Positions 34,664-43,308 of a stretch of DNA of 60,877 nt are shown piece by piece. Location of the stretch: positions 1 through 60,877 of the forward strand of contig JAKSVT010000010.1 of assembly GCA_024407875.1 (NCBI GenBank), written 5' to 3'. The notes under the pieces were generated by a model that was not told the DNA's origin, did no database searches, and saw only the letters and a list, made by a program, of their open reading frames with translations. The position numbers and the translations under genes were made by a program. The DNA is from Alphaproteobacteria bacterium. Its GTDB lineage: Bacteria > Pseudomonadota > Alphaproteobacteria > CAAGCB01 > CAG-977. Every line of letters starts with the position of its first letter. Within the stretch, counting starts at the first letter, position 1.

Positions 34664-34818
34664 ATAATATCAATGAATTATATATTTTTTTTGAATATTG
34701 TGCTACGTGTTTGACACGTTTGAGTAGCAAGGATATATAAAAAGAAGTTCTCTGTTTTTTTATTTCACAATTCAGTTAACGTTTTTCTGTTTTATTTAGT
34801 GGGATTTTATATAACGCA
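34664..34818. other. Intergenic stretch with an imperfect inverted repeat
   Basis: No gene seen. TGCTACGTGTTTGACACG...GTAGCA at 34,701-34,729 can fold with an inner CGTGT/ACACG stem and an outer TGCTA/TAGCA stem, but no T-run follows on either strand, so it is not a standard terminator. Confidence 0.4.
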
Positions 34819-34992
34819 CTATAGCTCCCATTTATCTAAATCATAAACAGGAATTATGATAGAAACTTTAGGAGCAGGACTTACATTTCCTGCGGAGATT
34901 GTTCCCAATTCTTCGTCCTTTAATTCAACGATTTTATTTTCTTTTGTTTCTTTTTCGGTAACTAATTTGTTTTCTAGAATTTCTTTTTCCAA
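34819..34992 (-). CDS. Candidate leader-type (RiPP/bacteriocin) precursor peptide with TTG start
   Basis: A 57-residue peptide starting with TTG and preceded by GAAAGGAA. Its first 36 residues, with NKLVTEKETKENKIVELKDE and then ELGTISAGN, match the leader of the next upstream gene at many positions (NKL, K, N, I, EL, D, EL) and end in a small-residue motif like double-glycine leaders. The remainder, VSPAPKVSIIIPVYDLDKWEL, differs completely from the partner's core and resembles the first strand of family 2 glycosyltransferases (KVSIIIPVYN). It could therefore be a precursor or a leader fused to a decayed transferase start. It lies 30 bases after its partner. Confidence 0.6.
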   Translation of the reverse strand: MEKEILENKLVTEKETKENKIVELKDEELGTISAGNVSPAPKVSIIIPVYDLDKWEL

Positions 34993-35022
34993 GGCATTCC
35001 TTTCACAAATATAAATTATTCA

Positions 35023-35223
35023 TTAATTACAACAATTATCATCAGGATAAGAATAAGTGCAATATTCAATTTTTTTATCAAGATTAACAGGACATCCTGG
35101 GGTCTTAGCTGTGACTCTAATATTGCCATCTCCAACAATTTCTAATAATTCATTATCTGTTAATTCGGTAATTCCATTAACTTTTACGTCTTGTTTAGAA
35201 ATTAATTTATTTGCTTTTCCCAT
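35023..35223 (-). CDS. Candidate leader-type (RiPP/bacteriocin) precursor peptide, Cys-rich core
   Basis: A 66-residue peptide with a strong ribosome site (GGGAG, 8 bases) before ATG. Residues 1-33 form an acidic-helix leader, VNGITELTDNELLEIVGDG, of the ELxDxELxxVxGG style used by C39-peptidase exporters and lantibiotic-type systems. The core, about residues 34-66, holds Cys44, Cys55, Cys64 and Cys65 and ends DDNCCN. It is the first gene of a two-gene reverse operon with the TTG-start peptide. No modification enzyme or exporter is in the window, so the maturation type is unknown. Confidence 0.65.
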   Translation of the reverse strand: MGKANKLISKQDVKVNGITELTDNELLEIVGDGNIRVTAKTPGCPVNLDKKIEYCTYSYPDDNCCN

Positions 35224-35465
35224 GCCAGTTCTCCCATAAAAAGCTTCTATAATAGTATAACGTTTGAAATAGAAATTTGTTACAAAAATAGAAGGAATTT
35301 ATGGATACTTTATTAAAATAATCATAAATAGCTTATTAGAATGTTTGTATGTTTAATATGTTTGATGATGAATATTTGTGGGGCTAATGGAATCAATAAG
35401 TTAGTTTAATTTTAAACTTTAATGTCAAAATTAGATAAAAAATAATACACCTATTTGCTTTTATT
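35224..35465. other. Intergenic stretch upstream of the leader-peptide pair
   Basis: About 240 bases without a gene. The reverse strand has TATACT/TACTAT words near 35,255-35,265 suitable as a -10 box for the peptide operon but no clear -35. Nothing else recognisable. Confidence 0.35.
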
Positions 35466-36071
35466 TTAGTCCTTTGTGCTTTTATTCTTCTTCTTTATAC
35501 ATATGTAATAAAGAGGTGTATCTATTAGATTTATAAAAAATTTTACAAGATATTCTGATATAATAATTACTTTTAATTCATTAAATGGAATTATTAAATA
35601 AAATGCTATTAAGCCAAATATTAGGCTGTCAACAAATTGACTTATTATAGTTGAACCTATTTTTCTTAATAATCTACTGTTGTTTCTTTTCCTAATAAAG
35701 TTAAATATCTTAATATCAATATGGTTAGAAATTAAATAAGCGCATAATGATGCTATAACAACTCTAGCACTGTTATTAAATACTAGTTTGAAGCCATTAT
35801 CAAAGTTAGAATCAAGTGCTGGTATTAAATATGTCGAATATAAAAGAATTAAAATTGTACATAATGAAATAAAGCCAAAATTTACAACTTCTTTTGCTGC
35901 TTTTTCACCAAACTTTTCATTTATTAAATCACAAATAAAAAAGCATAAAATATAAGCTAAAGGATTACCTGCTACATTTAAATATCCAATAACGCCAATT
36001 CTATTTGCTGTAATATTGGATATTATGAGTGCAGAAATGTAAATCATGTACAAATAATTTTTTATTTTCAT
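35466..36071 (-). CDS. VUT-family queuosine precursor transporter (YhhQ-like)
   Basis: A 201-residue protein with about six membrane helices. Family blocks are NITANRIGVIGYLNVAGNPLAYILCFFICDLINEKFGEKAA, NSARVVIASLCAYLISNHIDIKIF, IGSTIISQFVDSLIFGLIAF and FFINLIDTPLYYI. It imports queuine-type bases or precursors for tRNA modification. The ATG at 36,071 is preferred because the upstream TTG at 36,101 lies in the T-run of the glgP terminator. No queuosine biosynthesis genes or preQ1 riboswitch are seen nearby. Confidence 0.85.
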   Translation of the reverse strand: MKIKNYLYMIYISALIISNITANRIGVIGYLNVAGNPLAYILCFFICDLINEKFGEKAAKEVVNFGFISLCTILILLYSTYLIPALDSNFDNGFKLVFNNSARVVIASLCAYLISNHIDIKIFNFIRKRNNSRLLRKIGSTIISQFVDSLIFGLIAFYLIIPFNELKVIIISEYLVKFFINLIDTPLYYICIKKKNKSTKD

Positions 36072-36100
36072 ATTTTTTTGTTCATTATAAAATTTAACCA

Positions 36101-36131
36101 AAAAAGAACAGCCTAAAAAGGCTGCTCTTTT
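36101..36131 (-). terminator. Terminator of glgP
   Basis: AAAGAGCAGCC and GGCTGTTCTTT (reverse strand) form a stem with a TTTTTA loop and a run of T; 25 bases after the glgP stop. Confidence 0.8.
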
Positions 36132-36155
36132 ACATAAATTGTTTAAACGTTCTTA

Positions 36156-38621
36156 TTAAAGAACAGGTTCAACATTCCAAATGTCTTTTGCATATTCTGC
36201 AATTGTTCTATCGGAAGAGAACTTACCTGAACGAGCTACGTTCAAGATAGCTTTCTTACCCCAAGAAGCTTTATTTAAGAAGTCTTTACCAACTTTAGAT
36301 TGAACATCAATGTAAGAACCAATATCTGCTAATAACAAATAGTAGTCTGATGTCATGATGTTTTGGAAGATTGGTGTAAAGATACCACGTTCAGATTCAC
36401 TAAACATATTTGAAGCCAAAGCATCCATAATACGTTTGATGCGAACATCAGAATTATAATAATCCCAAGGTTTGTGTGAACCTTCTTTGTGAATTTTGTT
36501 TACTTCTGGCGTTGTTAAACCAAATAAGTAGAAGTTTTCATCACCAACTTCTTCACGCATTTCAACGTTTGCACCATCTAAAGTACCAACTGTTAAAGCA
36601 CCGTTCATCATGAACTTCATGTTGCCTGTACCAGAAGCTTCAAAACCTGCAGTTGAGATTTGTTCTGAAACATCTGATGCTGGGAATACACGTTCAGCAA
36701 TAGAAACTTTGTAATCAGGAATGAATACAACTTTCATTTGATTCTTTACGCGAGGATCATTGTTGATAACGTTTGCCATGTTGTTAAATAATTTAATAAC
36801 TAACTTAGCAAAATCATAAGAAGGAGCTGCTTTACCACCTAAAATGAATGTACGTGGTGTAGGCAATGTTAATCCATCTTCTGTAATCAACAAATAGTTG
36901 TAAATAATGTTTAAAGCATTCAATAATTGACGTTTATATTCATGCATACGCTTTACTTGAACGTCAAATAATGATGATGTATCAACTTTTGTACCTGTTG
37001 TGTTCAAAATTATTTCTGCTAAGCGTTCTTTGTTTTTCTTTTTAATTGCAAAGAATTCTTTTACAAAGTCAGAATCAGAAGCGAATTTTTCCAACTTCTT
37101 TAAATCATCTAATTTTGTAATCCATGATGGTCCAATTCTATTTGTAATAGCTTGAGCTAATTCACGGTTTGCGCTTAATAACCAACGACGAGGTGTTACA
37201 CCATTTGTCTTGTTGTTAAAACGTTCAGGCCACATTTCATAGAAATCTGGTGCTAAGTTATGTTTTACTAATTCAGAATGGATTGCTGCAACACCATTAA
37301 TTGAGTGAGAGCCAACCATAGCTAAATTGCCCATACGTACTTTCTTGAAATCACCTTCTTCGATGATTGACATACGACGAAGTTTATCAACATTGTTAGG
37401 ATATTTTGCCATAACCTTTTTCATCAAATGATCATTGATTTCATAGATGATTGCTAAGTGGCGTGGGCAAACTTTTTCTAACAAGTCAACATTCCAACGT
37501 TCTAAAGCTTCAGGCAACAATGTGTGGTTTGTATAACCCATTGTGTTTTCTGTAATTTCCCAAGCTGTATCCCAGTCTAAACCATGAACATCCATTAATA
37601 CACGCATTAATTCTGTGATAGCTAATGTTGGATGTGTATCGTTTAATTGAATTGCTGCTTTCTTTGGAAAATCACGTAAATCTGTATTTTGTTCTAAGAA
37701 ACGACGCATAATGTCGCTGATAGAGCATGATACGAAGAAGTATTGTTGTAATAAACGTAATTCTTTACCAGCTTCAACAGCATCTGAAGGATAGAGAACT
37801 TTAGAAATTGTTTCTGACTTAATCTTCTTTTCAACAGCTTTAATGTAGCCACCTTCATTAAATGTTTTAATATCTAATTGGCTATCAGAACGAGCTGAGA
37901 ATAAGCGTAAGTAGTTAACAGTCTTGCCACCAAAACCAACGATTGGCATATCATATGGTAAACCAACTAATGTTTCTGTATCAACCCAATGAGGACGACG
38001 TTCACCATTGATTTCTTCATAAACTAAACGACCATAAACAGGAACTCTGCAAGCACGATCAGCACGTTCAATTTGCCATGGAGAAGAACGATCCATCCAA
38101 GAATCGGCTAATTCTTTTTGGTAACCATTTTCAAAAGCTTGTTTGAATAAACCAAATTGATAATTTAAACCGTATCCATAACCAGGAAGTCCCATAGTTG
38201 CCATAGAGTCAATAAAGCAAGCAGCTAAACGACCTAAACCACCATTACCTAAAGCAGGATCGTATTCGCAATCAATTACTTCACGTAATGTGTATGGACT
38301 ATCAATTTTTACTTGATCTAATAAATCATAGATACCTAAATTATCTAAGTTGTTTACTAATGAACGGCCTAATAAATATTCCATTGATAAATAGTAAACG
38401 CGTTTAGGATTCCTCTTTGAATAAAGATTTGCTGTTGCATACATATGATCAACTGCAATTTCACGAACTGCTAATGCTAATGCAGTAAATAAATCTTCTT
38501 TACTAGCTTCATTAACTTGTTTGCATAATGTATACTTCATTAAGCGTTCTATTTTTTCTGCAATTATTTCAGCTGTAACACCCTTAATTGCAGGTACTGT
38601 TGTTTCTGTTTTCTTTGTCAC
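36156..38621 (-). CDS. glgP: Glycogen/alpha-glucan phosphorylase
   Basis: An 821-residue phosphorylase releasing glucose-1-phosphate from glycogen or maltodextrin. Blocks: RVYYLSMEYLLGRSLVNNL, NGGLGRLAACFIDSMATMGLPGYGYGLNY, HEYKRQLLN, and the pyridoxal-phosphate lysine in GTGNMKFMMNGALTVGTLDGANVEM. The N-terminus is simple, without the regulatory extension of eukaryotic enzymes. It stands alone on the reverse strand, so the glycogen operon is elsewhere. It implies stored glucan as an energy reserve. Confidence 0.97.
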   Translation of the reverse strand: MTKKTETTVPAIKGVTAEIIAEKIERLMKYTLCKQVNEASKEDLFTALALAVREIAVDHMYATANLYSKRNPKRVYYLSMEYLLGRSLVNNLDNLGIYDLLDQVKIDSPYTLREVIDCEYDPALGNGGLGRLAACFIDSMATMGLPGYGYGLNYQFGLFKQAFENGYQKELADSWMDRSSPWQIERADRACRVPVYGRLVYEEINGERRPHWVDTETLVGLPYDMPIVGFGGKTVNYLRLFSARSDSQLDIKTFNEGGYIKAVEKKIKSETISKVLYPSDAVEAGKELRLLQQYFFVSCSISDIMRRFLEQNTDLRDFPKKAAIQLNDTHPTLAITELMRVLMDVHGLDWDTAWEITENTMGYTNHTLLPEALERWNVDLLEKVCPRHLAIIYEINDHLMKKVMAKYPNNVDKLRRMSIIEEGDFKKVRMGNLAMVGSHSINGVAAIHSELVKHNLAPDFYEMWPERFNNKTNGVTPRRWLLSANRELAQAITNRIGPSWITKLDDLKKLEKFASDSDFVKEFFAIKKKNKERLAEIILNTTGTKVDTSSLFDVQVKRMHEYKRQLLNALNIIYNYLLITEDGLTLPTPRTFILGGKAAPSYDFAKLVIKLFNNMANVINNDPRVKNQMKVVFIPDYKVSIAERVFPASDVSEQISTAGFEASGTGNMKFMMNGALTVGTLDGANVEMREEVGDENFYLFGLTTPEVNKIHKEGSHKPWDYYNSDVRIKRIMDALASNMFSESERGIFTPIFQNIMTSDYYLLLADIGSYIDVQSKVGKDFLNKASWGKKAILNVARSGKFSSDRTIAEYAKDIWNVEPVL

Positions 38622-38859
38622 GAGACTATATCCTTTATTGTAAAACTAAATTCTACATAAATTAAAAATTAATATCGCCTTTATATATAATAAAAATGAA
38701 TTTAAGGTAAAGAAAAAATGATTCTTTTATTCAAAATAAGTGCAAAAAAGATAAAAAAATAATAAAACAATTAAGATTAAATAAAAAAAGTTGATTTTTT
38801 GTCCATATAATACTAAAAACATCATTAGTAATATAAAGTGTGTTTTTGATGAGGGTAAT

Positions 38860-39201
38860 ATGGTTTCACATCAAACTGGACCGGAACAGGAAGGATTTTA
38901 TGATATCTTGCAAAATAGTGCAGGAGAATTATTGATATCTATTCGTGCTCGTGCAGGTGAACCTGACAGACCTCAAATAGTTTATGATGGCGGTAAGCAT
39001 GCGTTATTATACCGTCAACAAGGCTTTTCAATTACTTTAGATTTTATTCATCCTGAAGCTAGAGGACCATTATCTAAGGCAGAGAGCGTTTTAATCGTGG
39101 AATTTGAAGGAGGGGAGCTTATAAGAGAGTATATGGTTCCTGTTCGATTCGTTAAAAAACTTCCACTTTCTCCAGAAAATTTGCCATCAATGCCTAATTA
39201 A
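38860..39201 (+). CDS. Hypothetical protein preceding the complex I-like operon
   Basis: A 113-residue soluble protein from the ATG at 38,860 (GAGGG just upstream); it contains the blocks GFYDILQNSAGELLISIRARAGEPDRPQIVYDG and LDFIHPEARGPLSKAESVLIVEFEGGELI. It looks mostly beta-stranded and is not recognised. It lies 18 bases before the NuoA-like gene, so it may be the first gene of that operon; a role in the complex is possible but unsupported. The preceding 240 bases up to glgP hold both promoters and no gene. Confidence 0.6.
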   Translation: MVSHQTGPEQEGFYDILQNSAGELLISIRARAGEPDRPQIVYDGGKHALLYRQQGFSITLDFIHPEARGPLSKAESVLIVEFEGGELIREYMVPVRFVKKLPLSPENLPSMPN

Positions 39202-39219
39202 TTTTATGGTATTTGTATA

Positions 39220-39519
39220 GTGATTGAACAAGAAGTTAGCTCATTAAAAAAAGATATTATTGATGACCACCAAACTGGATTTTTTGGTGGTTTTAATGTT
39301 ATTAATGTGGGACACAGAAGGTTTCCATTAAAATTAGCTTTTGTTTTGTTAATTTTTACATTGATAATTGTAGCTCTTGTTACGTTATTTGTATTAGTTG
39401 ATATGCTCAATAATCCAGGCAACTTTAAATATACAGAACTTTTGATTTTAACGGCTATATTATTCTTATCATTTATTTGTATATCTATTCGTTACACTAT
39501 AAAAAAGGGATTAGTGTAA
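39220..39519 (+). CDS. NuoA-like small membrane subunit (shortened, divergent)
   Basis: A 99-residue protein with two membrane helices starting at GTG. The C-terminal part (RRFPLKLAFVLLIFTLIIVALVTLFVL ... NFKYTELLILTAILFLSFICISIRYTIKKGLV) aligns by eye with helices 2-3 of NuoA, including the KKGxL end. The first NuoA helix and the acidic loop ahead of it (usual YECG) are not seen. Its TAA overlaps the nuoB-like ATG by one base. Position A in a nuo-ordered operon supports the call, but sequence similarity alone is weak. Confidence 0.5.
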   Translation: MIEQEVSSLKKDIIDDHQTGFFGGFNVINVGHRRFPLKLAFVLLIFTLIIVALVTLFVLVDMLNNPGNFKYTELLILTAILFLSFICISIRYTIKKGLV

Positions 39520-39950
39520 TGAATATAATTAAAACAAAATTAGAAGAACTAAATAGATTTTGGCAAAATGAAACTTTAACCGCATTTGTTTTGAACTTAG
39601 GGTGTTGCTCTTTTCAATGTAAGATAGAAAGTTTGTTAGGATTAAGAGTTGTATATAATCCAATTTTTGCCGATGTTTTAATAGTTAGCGGAATAATTAA
39701 TGACAAAAATAAAGAAGTTATTCTAAATGTTTATAAACAAATGGCTTCTCCAAAATTTGTAATGAGCGTTGGTAATTGTGCTTTTAATGGTGGCGTTTTT
39801 GAAGATTCAAAGGGTGTAATTAAAGGTCTAAAAGAGATATTGCCTGTAGATGTTTATATTCTTGGATGTAAAGACGGTTTTTCAAATGTTAGTGTTGCAA
39901 TTTCTGAGTTGCACAATAAAGTTTTAGGAAAAGATAAAAATGAATTTTAA
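39519..39950 (+). CDS. nuoB: NuoB-like [4Fe-4S] subunit (cluster N2 carrier)
   Basis: A 143-residue homologue of complex I NuoB and hydrogenase small subunits. All four N2 ligands are retained: adjacent Cys29-Cys30 in NLGCCSF, Cys87 in SVGNCAFNGG and Cys117 in ILGCKDG (usual GCPP). The segment VYKQMASPKFVMSVGNCAFNGGVF is close to canonical NuoB. ATG 39,519 gives a standard length; the upstream extension in frame lies inside the NuoA-like gene. It overlaps the nuoC-like gene by 11 bases. It should accept electrons from the NuoI-like protein. Confidence 0.85.
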   Translation: MNIIKTKLEELNRFWQNETLTAFVLNLGCCSFQCKIESLLGLRVVYNPIFADVLIVSGIINDKNKEVILNVYKQMASPKFVMSVGNCAFNGGVFEDSKGVIKGLKEILPVDVYILGCKDGFSNVSVAISELHNKVLGKDKNEF

Positions 39951-40425
39951 ACCTATAAACTTTAAAACTTTTGATGAATTTAAATCATATTTAGAAATTA
40001 GTTTTTCTAAAAGAGATTTGCTGGGCATTGATTCCTCTGACGAACAAATTTATTTAACAATTATTCCTACTGCTAATTTTAGGGTTATAAAGCGTTTAAA
40101 AGATGATAATAAATGTTCTTTTAATAGATTAATCGATATAACTGCTTATGAAGAAGACGGAAAAACTTTTTTAGTTTATTTATTAAATTCAGAAGAAAAC
40201 AATGTTTATTTACATGTGAAAACTTCTCTTGTAGATGACAACAGTGTTATATCTCTATATAAGCTTTATAAGAATTCTGCGGTTTTAGAATGTGAAGTTA
40301 GAGATTTCTATGGGATTTCTTTTTCAAGTCATCCAGATCAGAGACACTTGTTTTTCGATGAAAAAGATTGTCTTTCTAAAGACTATGTTGAGATTTTATC
40401 TAATGATGAGGGGGATAAATGTTAG
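39940..40425 (+). CDS. nuoC: NuoC-like subunit (30-kDa type)
   Basis: A 161-residue protein with the 30-kDa subunit core: FNRLIDITAYEEDG, a LHVKTSL strand and the C-terminal signature CEVRDFYGISFSSHPDQRHLFF (usual REVWDMFGIxFxGHPDLRRIL). It supports the NuoB-NuoD pair structurally and has no cofactor. Overlaps on both sides (11 and 7 bases) show tight coupling. The sequence is divergent but full length for a separate NuoC. Confidence 0.85.
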   Translation: MNFKPINFKTFDEFKSYLEISFSKRDLLGIDSSDEQIYLTIIPTANFRVIKRLKDDNKCSFNRLIDITAYEEDGKTFLVYLLNSEENNVYLHVKTSLVDDNSVISLYKLYKNSAVLECEVRDFYGISFSSHPDQRHLFFDEKDCLSKDYVEILSNDEGDKC

Positions 40426-41531
40426 GACATTTTGTAAATGTTGCTCCTGAACCAATAGATAATGTAGGGTGCTTTAGAATTGTTGCAAATTTGCTTAATG
40501 ATAAAATACAAAGATTAGATTTTTTTGTGGGGTATACTCATAAAGGAATTGAAAAAATAATCGAAAAGAATCCTATTTATAAAGGGTTAATTTTTGCTGA
40601 TAAGGTTTTTGCGTATCCTTTTTTTGGTCAATACCCATTAGTCTTAGCTGTAGAAAAATTAATGAATATTCATGTTCCTGTTAGAGCTCAAATGATTAGA
40701 GTTATGCTAATAGAACTAGAAAGAATAGAAGTATATTTAAAATATATAGGCGTAATGTCATCTTCTTCAGGAATTCAAATGCCAAAAGCTTTAGCTAATA
40801 GGCTAATAAGTAAATGGAGAGAGATGATAAATTCTTTATTCCATACTTCATCTCAAAACTATTTTAAAATAGGTGGTGTATATCAGGATATTAATACTGA
40901 TTTTGAAAGAATAGTTAAATCTAATATTTTGGAATTAAGATCTGTTTTAAAAGATTTATTATGTTTAACAGATAATATTTTTTTCCAAAAAAAATCAATA
41001 GGTATAGGCGTAATTTCAAAACAACAAATTAAAGATTATGGTTTGACAGGGATTATTGCAAGAGCAAGTGGAATAAATGATGATGTTAGAAAAAAATATC
41101 CATATGATTTTTATGCTAATTTAGATTTTGATATTCCTTTAAAAAAAGCAAGTGATGTTTATTCTAGATTTATTTTATATTTTGATGAAATTTATCAATC
41201 ATTATCAATTGTTGAACAGTTAATTACATATATGAAAAAACAAGCTCCAAATGAGCCTATTTTGGCAGAAGAGCTTTTAAAAGAAAAAGATTTTGATGAA
41301 AAGTATATAATTCCAAAAGGAGAAATATATATTCCAACAGAATCTGTTGTTGGACAAACAGGAGTTTACTTAAAGTCTGATGGAACAGTTCGTCCTGTTA
41401 GATGTCATTATAGATCGTCATCTTTGTCAAAATTATATGCATTAAATGAAATGTTTTCTAATATGACATATCAAGATTTAAGGTTTGCTCTTTCTAGTTT
41501 GGGCATTGAGATAAGTGAATGTGATAGGTAA
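40419..41531 (+). CDS. nuoD: NuoD-like subunit without NiFe ligands and without the quinone-site histidine
   Basis: A 370-residue 49-kDa-type subunit. VGYTHKGIEKIIEKN, VPVRAQMIRVMLIELERIEVYL, YFKIGGVYQD, GLTGIIARASGIN and GVYLKSDGTVRPVRCHYRSSS follow NuoD throughout. There is no CxxC at either end, so it is not a hydrogenase. The N-terminal HPxxHG loop that lines the quinone site is replaced by PIDNVG (residues 12-17); the tyrosine of the LDY motif may survive as Tyr66 in FAYPFF. What it reduces is unclear. Frame intact, overlaps nuoC by 7 bases. Confidence 0.85.
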   Translation: MLGHFVNVAPEPIDNVGCFRIVANLLNDKIQRLDFFVGYTHKGIEKIIEKNPIYKGLIFADKVFAYPFFGQYPLVLAVEKLMNIHVPVRAQMIRVMLIELERIEVYLKYIGVMSSSSGIQMPKALANRLISKWREMINSLFHTSSQNYFKIGGVYQDINTDFERIVKSNILELRSVLKDLLCLTDNIFFQKKSIGIGVISKQQIKDYGLTGIIARASGINDDVRKKYPYDFYANLDFDIPLKKASDVYSRFILYFDEIYQSLSIVEQLITYMKKQAPNEPILAEELLKEKDFDEKYIIPKGEIYIPTESVVGQTGVYLKSDGTVRPVRCHYRSSSLSKLYALNEMFSNMTYQDLRFALSSLGIEISECDR

Positions 41532-41534
41532 AAA

Positions 41535-42509
41535 ATGAATTTAGAACAATCTAGTAATTTTTTATCATATGCAATTGGATTTGGAAAAGTTATTGCTTAT
41601 TTCCTATTTATAATTACGTGTGCATTGTTTGTTCAATATATCCAAGATGTTTATAAAAGACATATGCAACTTAAGCCTTCTAATTCATTTAAGTTTGTTT
41701 TGGGACAAAATTTTAAATGGAAAAAAAGCGAATTAATGAACGTTAAAAGTAAAAAAATATACGTTTTAGCGCCAATTATATTTTTTATAGTTTCACTTAG
41801 CTTTTGCTATATTATTCCTCTGTTTCCTGTTAAAGATGAATCTTTGAATAAAATCTCAAAGTATGGATTATATTTCTCATCATTATGCTATCCTATTATG
41901 ATTAGCCTTTGCGTGCTTTGGTCTTGGAATGTTTCTATGGTTAGTACATTCTTTGCCGATGTTTATGTAGTTATTCAATTTATTTGTGCACAATTGATCA
42001 TTTTAATGATTAATTTGATTATTTTGCTAAGTGCTCATTCAGCAGACATAGCAGAGATTTCAAATGCTCAAGAAGTTTGGTATATGTTTAAGCATTTTCC
42101 TTTGTTCTTGTTATATATTTTCGCTACATTATTAATAACAGGACAAGAGCCGTTTAATTCTTTTCTTGCTCAAAAATCTTTATCTGGTGGCATCTTAAGT
42201 CCTTATTTTGGAAAATTAGGTCAAGTTTGTAAATTAGGATTTTCTGTTTTATTCTTATATATGGTTTTATTAATAGCTTATTTGTTTATGGGAGGAACAA
42301 ATCCTGTTATAGGTTTTGAAAATTATGGCGCGGAAGTCCAAATTTCATTGAAAGTTTTGTTTTTGCTGTTTTTTATGGGATTAATAAAAGCTTGTTTGCC
42401 TTTAATTTATCCTGCTCAAATAATAAAAATTACATATAAATACATTATGCCATTTTTAACAGTATGGTTGTTTGTTTGTATGCTTTTCCAAAAAGGATTT
42501 TTAAAATGA
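41535..42509 (+). CDS. nuoH: NuoH-like membrane subunit with degenerate E-channel loop
   Basis: A 324-residue protein of about eight membrane helices. PLFLLYIFATLLITGQEPFNSFLAQKSLSGGI aligns with the NuoH block PxFxxFFxAALAETNRxPFDLPEAESELVAG, but the acidic residues of ETNR and EAESE are gone (ITGQEPFN at residues 201-208, then AQKS). In complex I these residues link the quinone site to the proton path, so coupling must differ or be absent. Identification is by this block, size and operon position between D- and I-like genes. Its TGA overlaps the next ATG (ATGA). Confidence 0.75.
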   Translation: MNLEQSSNFLSYAIGFGKVIAYFLFIITCALFVQYIQDVYKRHMQLKPSNSFKFVLGQNFKWKKSELMNVKSKKIYVLAPIIFFIVSLSFCYIIPLFPVKDESLNKISKYGLYFSSLCYPIMISLCVLWSWNVSMVSTFFADVYVVIQFICAQLIILMINLIILLSAHSADIAEISNAQEVWYMFKHFPLFLLYIFATLLITGQEPFNSFLAQKSLSGGILSPYFGKLGQVCKLGFSVLFLYMVLLIAYLFMGGTNPVIGFENYGAEVQISLKVLFLLFFMGLIKACLPLIYPAQIIKITYKYIMPFLTVWLFVCMLFQKGFLK

Positions 42510-42835
42510 AAAATAATTTTTTTGATGCTTTTAAATCCATTTTGAGCGAATTAAAAATTGCGATTAAATATGCTTTTATGAACAAAACTTATAACGACAA
42601 TAATTCTCATAATATTAAAGATGCTAGATTTAATGTTATGCTTTATAAAACTTTGTGTAATAACTGCAGAAAATGTGTGAAAGTTTGTCCTGCAAATGCA
42701 ATAATTTATAATGAAAAAAATACTTCCAATGCTTGTAATGTTCAATTGGTTAGAAATAAATGTATTCAATGTGCTTTGTGTGCTGATGTTTGTGATAAAA
42801 ATGCAATTAAATATATAAAGGAAAATGAAAAATAA
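42506..42835 (+). CDS. nuoI: NuoI-like 2[4Fe-4S] ferredoxin subunit
   Basis: A 109-residue protein with a short amphipathic N-terminus and two intact CxxCxxCxxxC sets: CNNCRKCVKVCPANAI and CIQCALCADVCDKNAI (clusters N6a and N6b in complex I). With NuoE, NuoF and NuoG absent, this subunit is the probable electron entry point, presumably from a soluble ferredoxin. ATG 42,506 overlaps the nuoH stop by 4 bases; TAA overlaps the following ATG by one base. Slightly shorter than canonical NuoI. Confidence 0.88.
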   Translation: MKNNFFDAFKSILSELKIAIKYAFMNKTYNDNNSHNIKDARFNVMLYKTLCNNCRKCVKVCPANAIIYNEKNTSNACNVQLVRNKCIQCALCADVCDKNAIKYIKENEK

Positions 42836-43308
42836 TGGATAATTTGATTTGTTCAATTTTGATTATCTTGTTTGCTTTTTTATCTTTGTTTGAAAAAGAT
42901 ATTCTTAAAGTTTTAATGTATCATTTCGAAACTGTATTGGTAATTGGTATTTGGTTTGCTTTATCTCATTATCAACAAGCTTCGTACTTAATTGTGTTTA
43001 TAAAAATCTTTGAAATTTTAATATTAGGAATATTTGTTCTTTTCATTATTAGTCATAATACTTTGAAGTTCGGCGAAATTAAAAAAAGATATTATTTTAT
43101 ATTGCCTGTTATAATTTCTTTGTTTGGCGTACTAGGATATAATTTTGGAAAAGAAAAGGTTTTACAAAGATTTATAGATACTACAAATGCCACAGTTGTT
43201 ACTGATTTTTGCATTAATGTATCTTTATTAGGAACAATTATTATGGCTTCTATCATTGGAACAGGGATTGTTTTTATAAATTATCGTGTAGATGAGGTTA
43301 GAAAATGA
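42835..43308 (+). CDS. nuoJ: NuoJ-like membrane subunit
   Basis: A 157-residue protein with about five membrane helices, the right size and position for NuoJ. The N-terminal half (ILFAFLSLFEKDILKVLMYHFETVLVIGIWFAL) loosely follows NuoJ, and the middle helix LIVFIKIFEILILGIFVLFI stands where the TM3 pi-bulge helix (VIVYVGAVAVLFLFVVMM) would be; the conserved YVGA pattern is not kept. The call rests mainly on gene order. Four-base overlap with the next gene. Confidence 0.55.
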   Translation: MDNLICSILIILFAFLSLFEKDILKVLMYHFETVLVIGIWFALSHYQQASYLIVFIKIFEILILGIFVLFIISHNTLKFGEIKKRYYFILPVIISLFGVLGYNFGKEKVLQRFIDTTNATVVTDFCINVSLLGTIIMASIIGTGIVFINYRVDEVRK

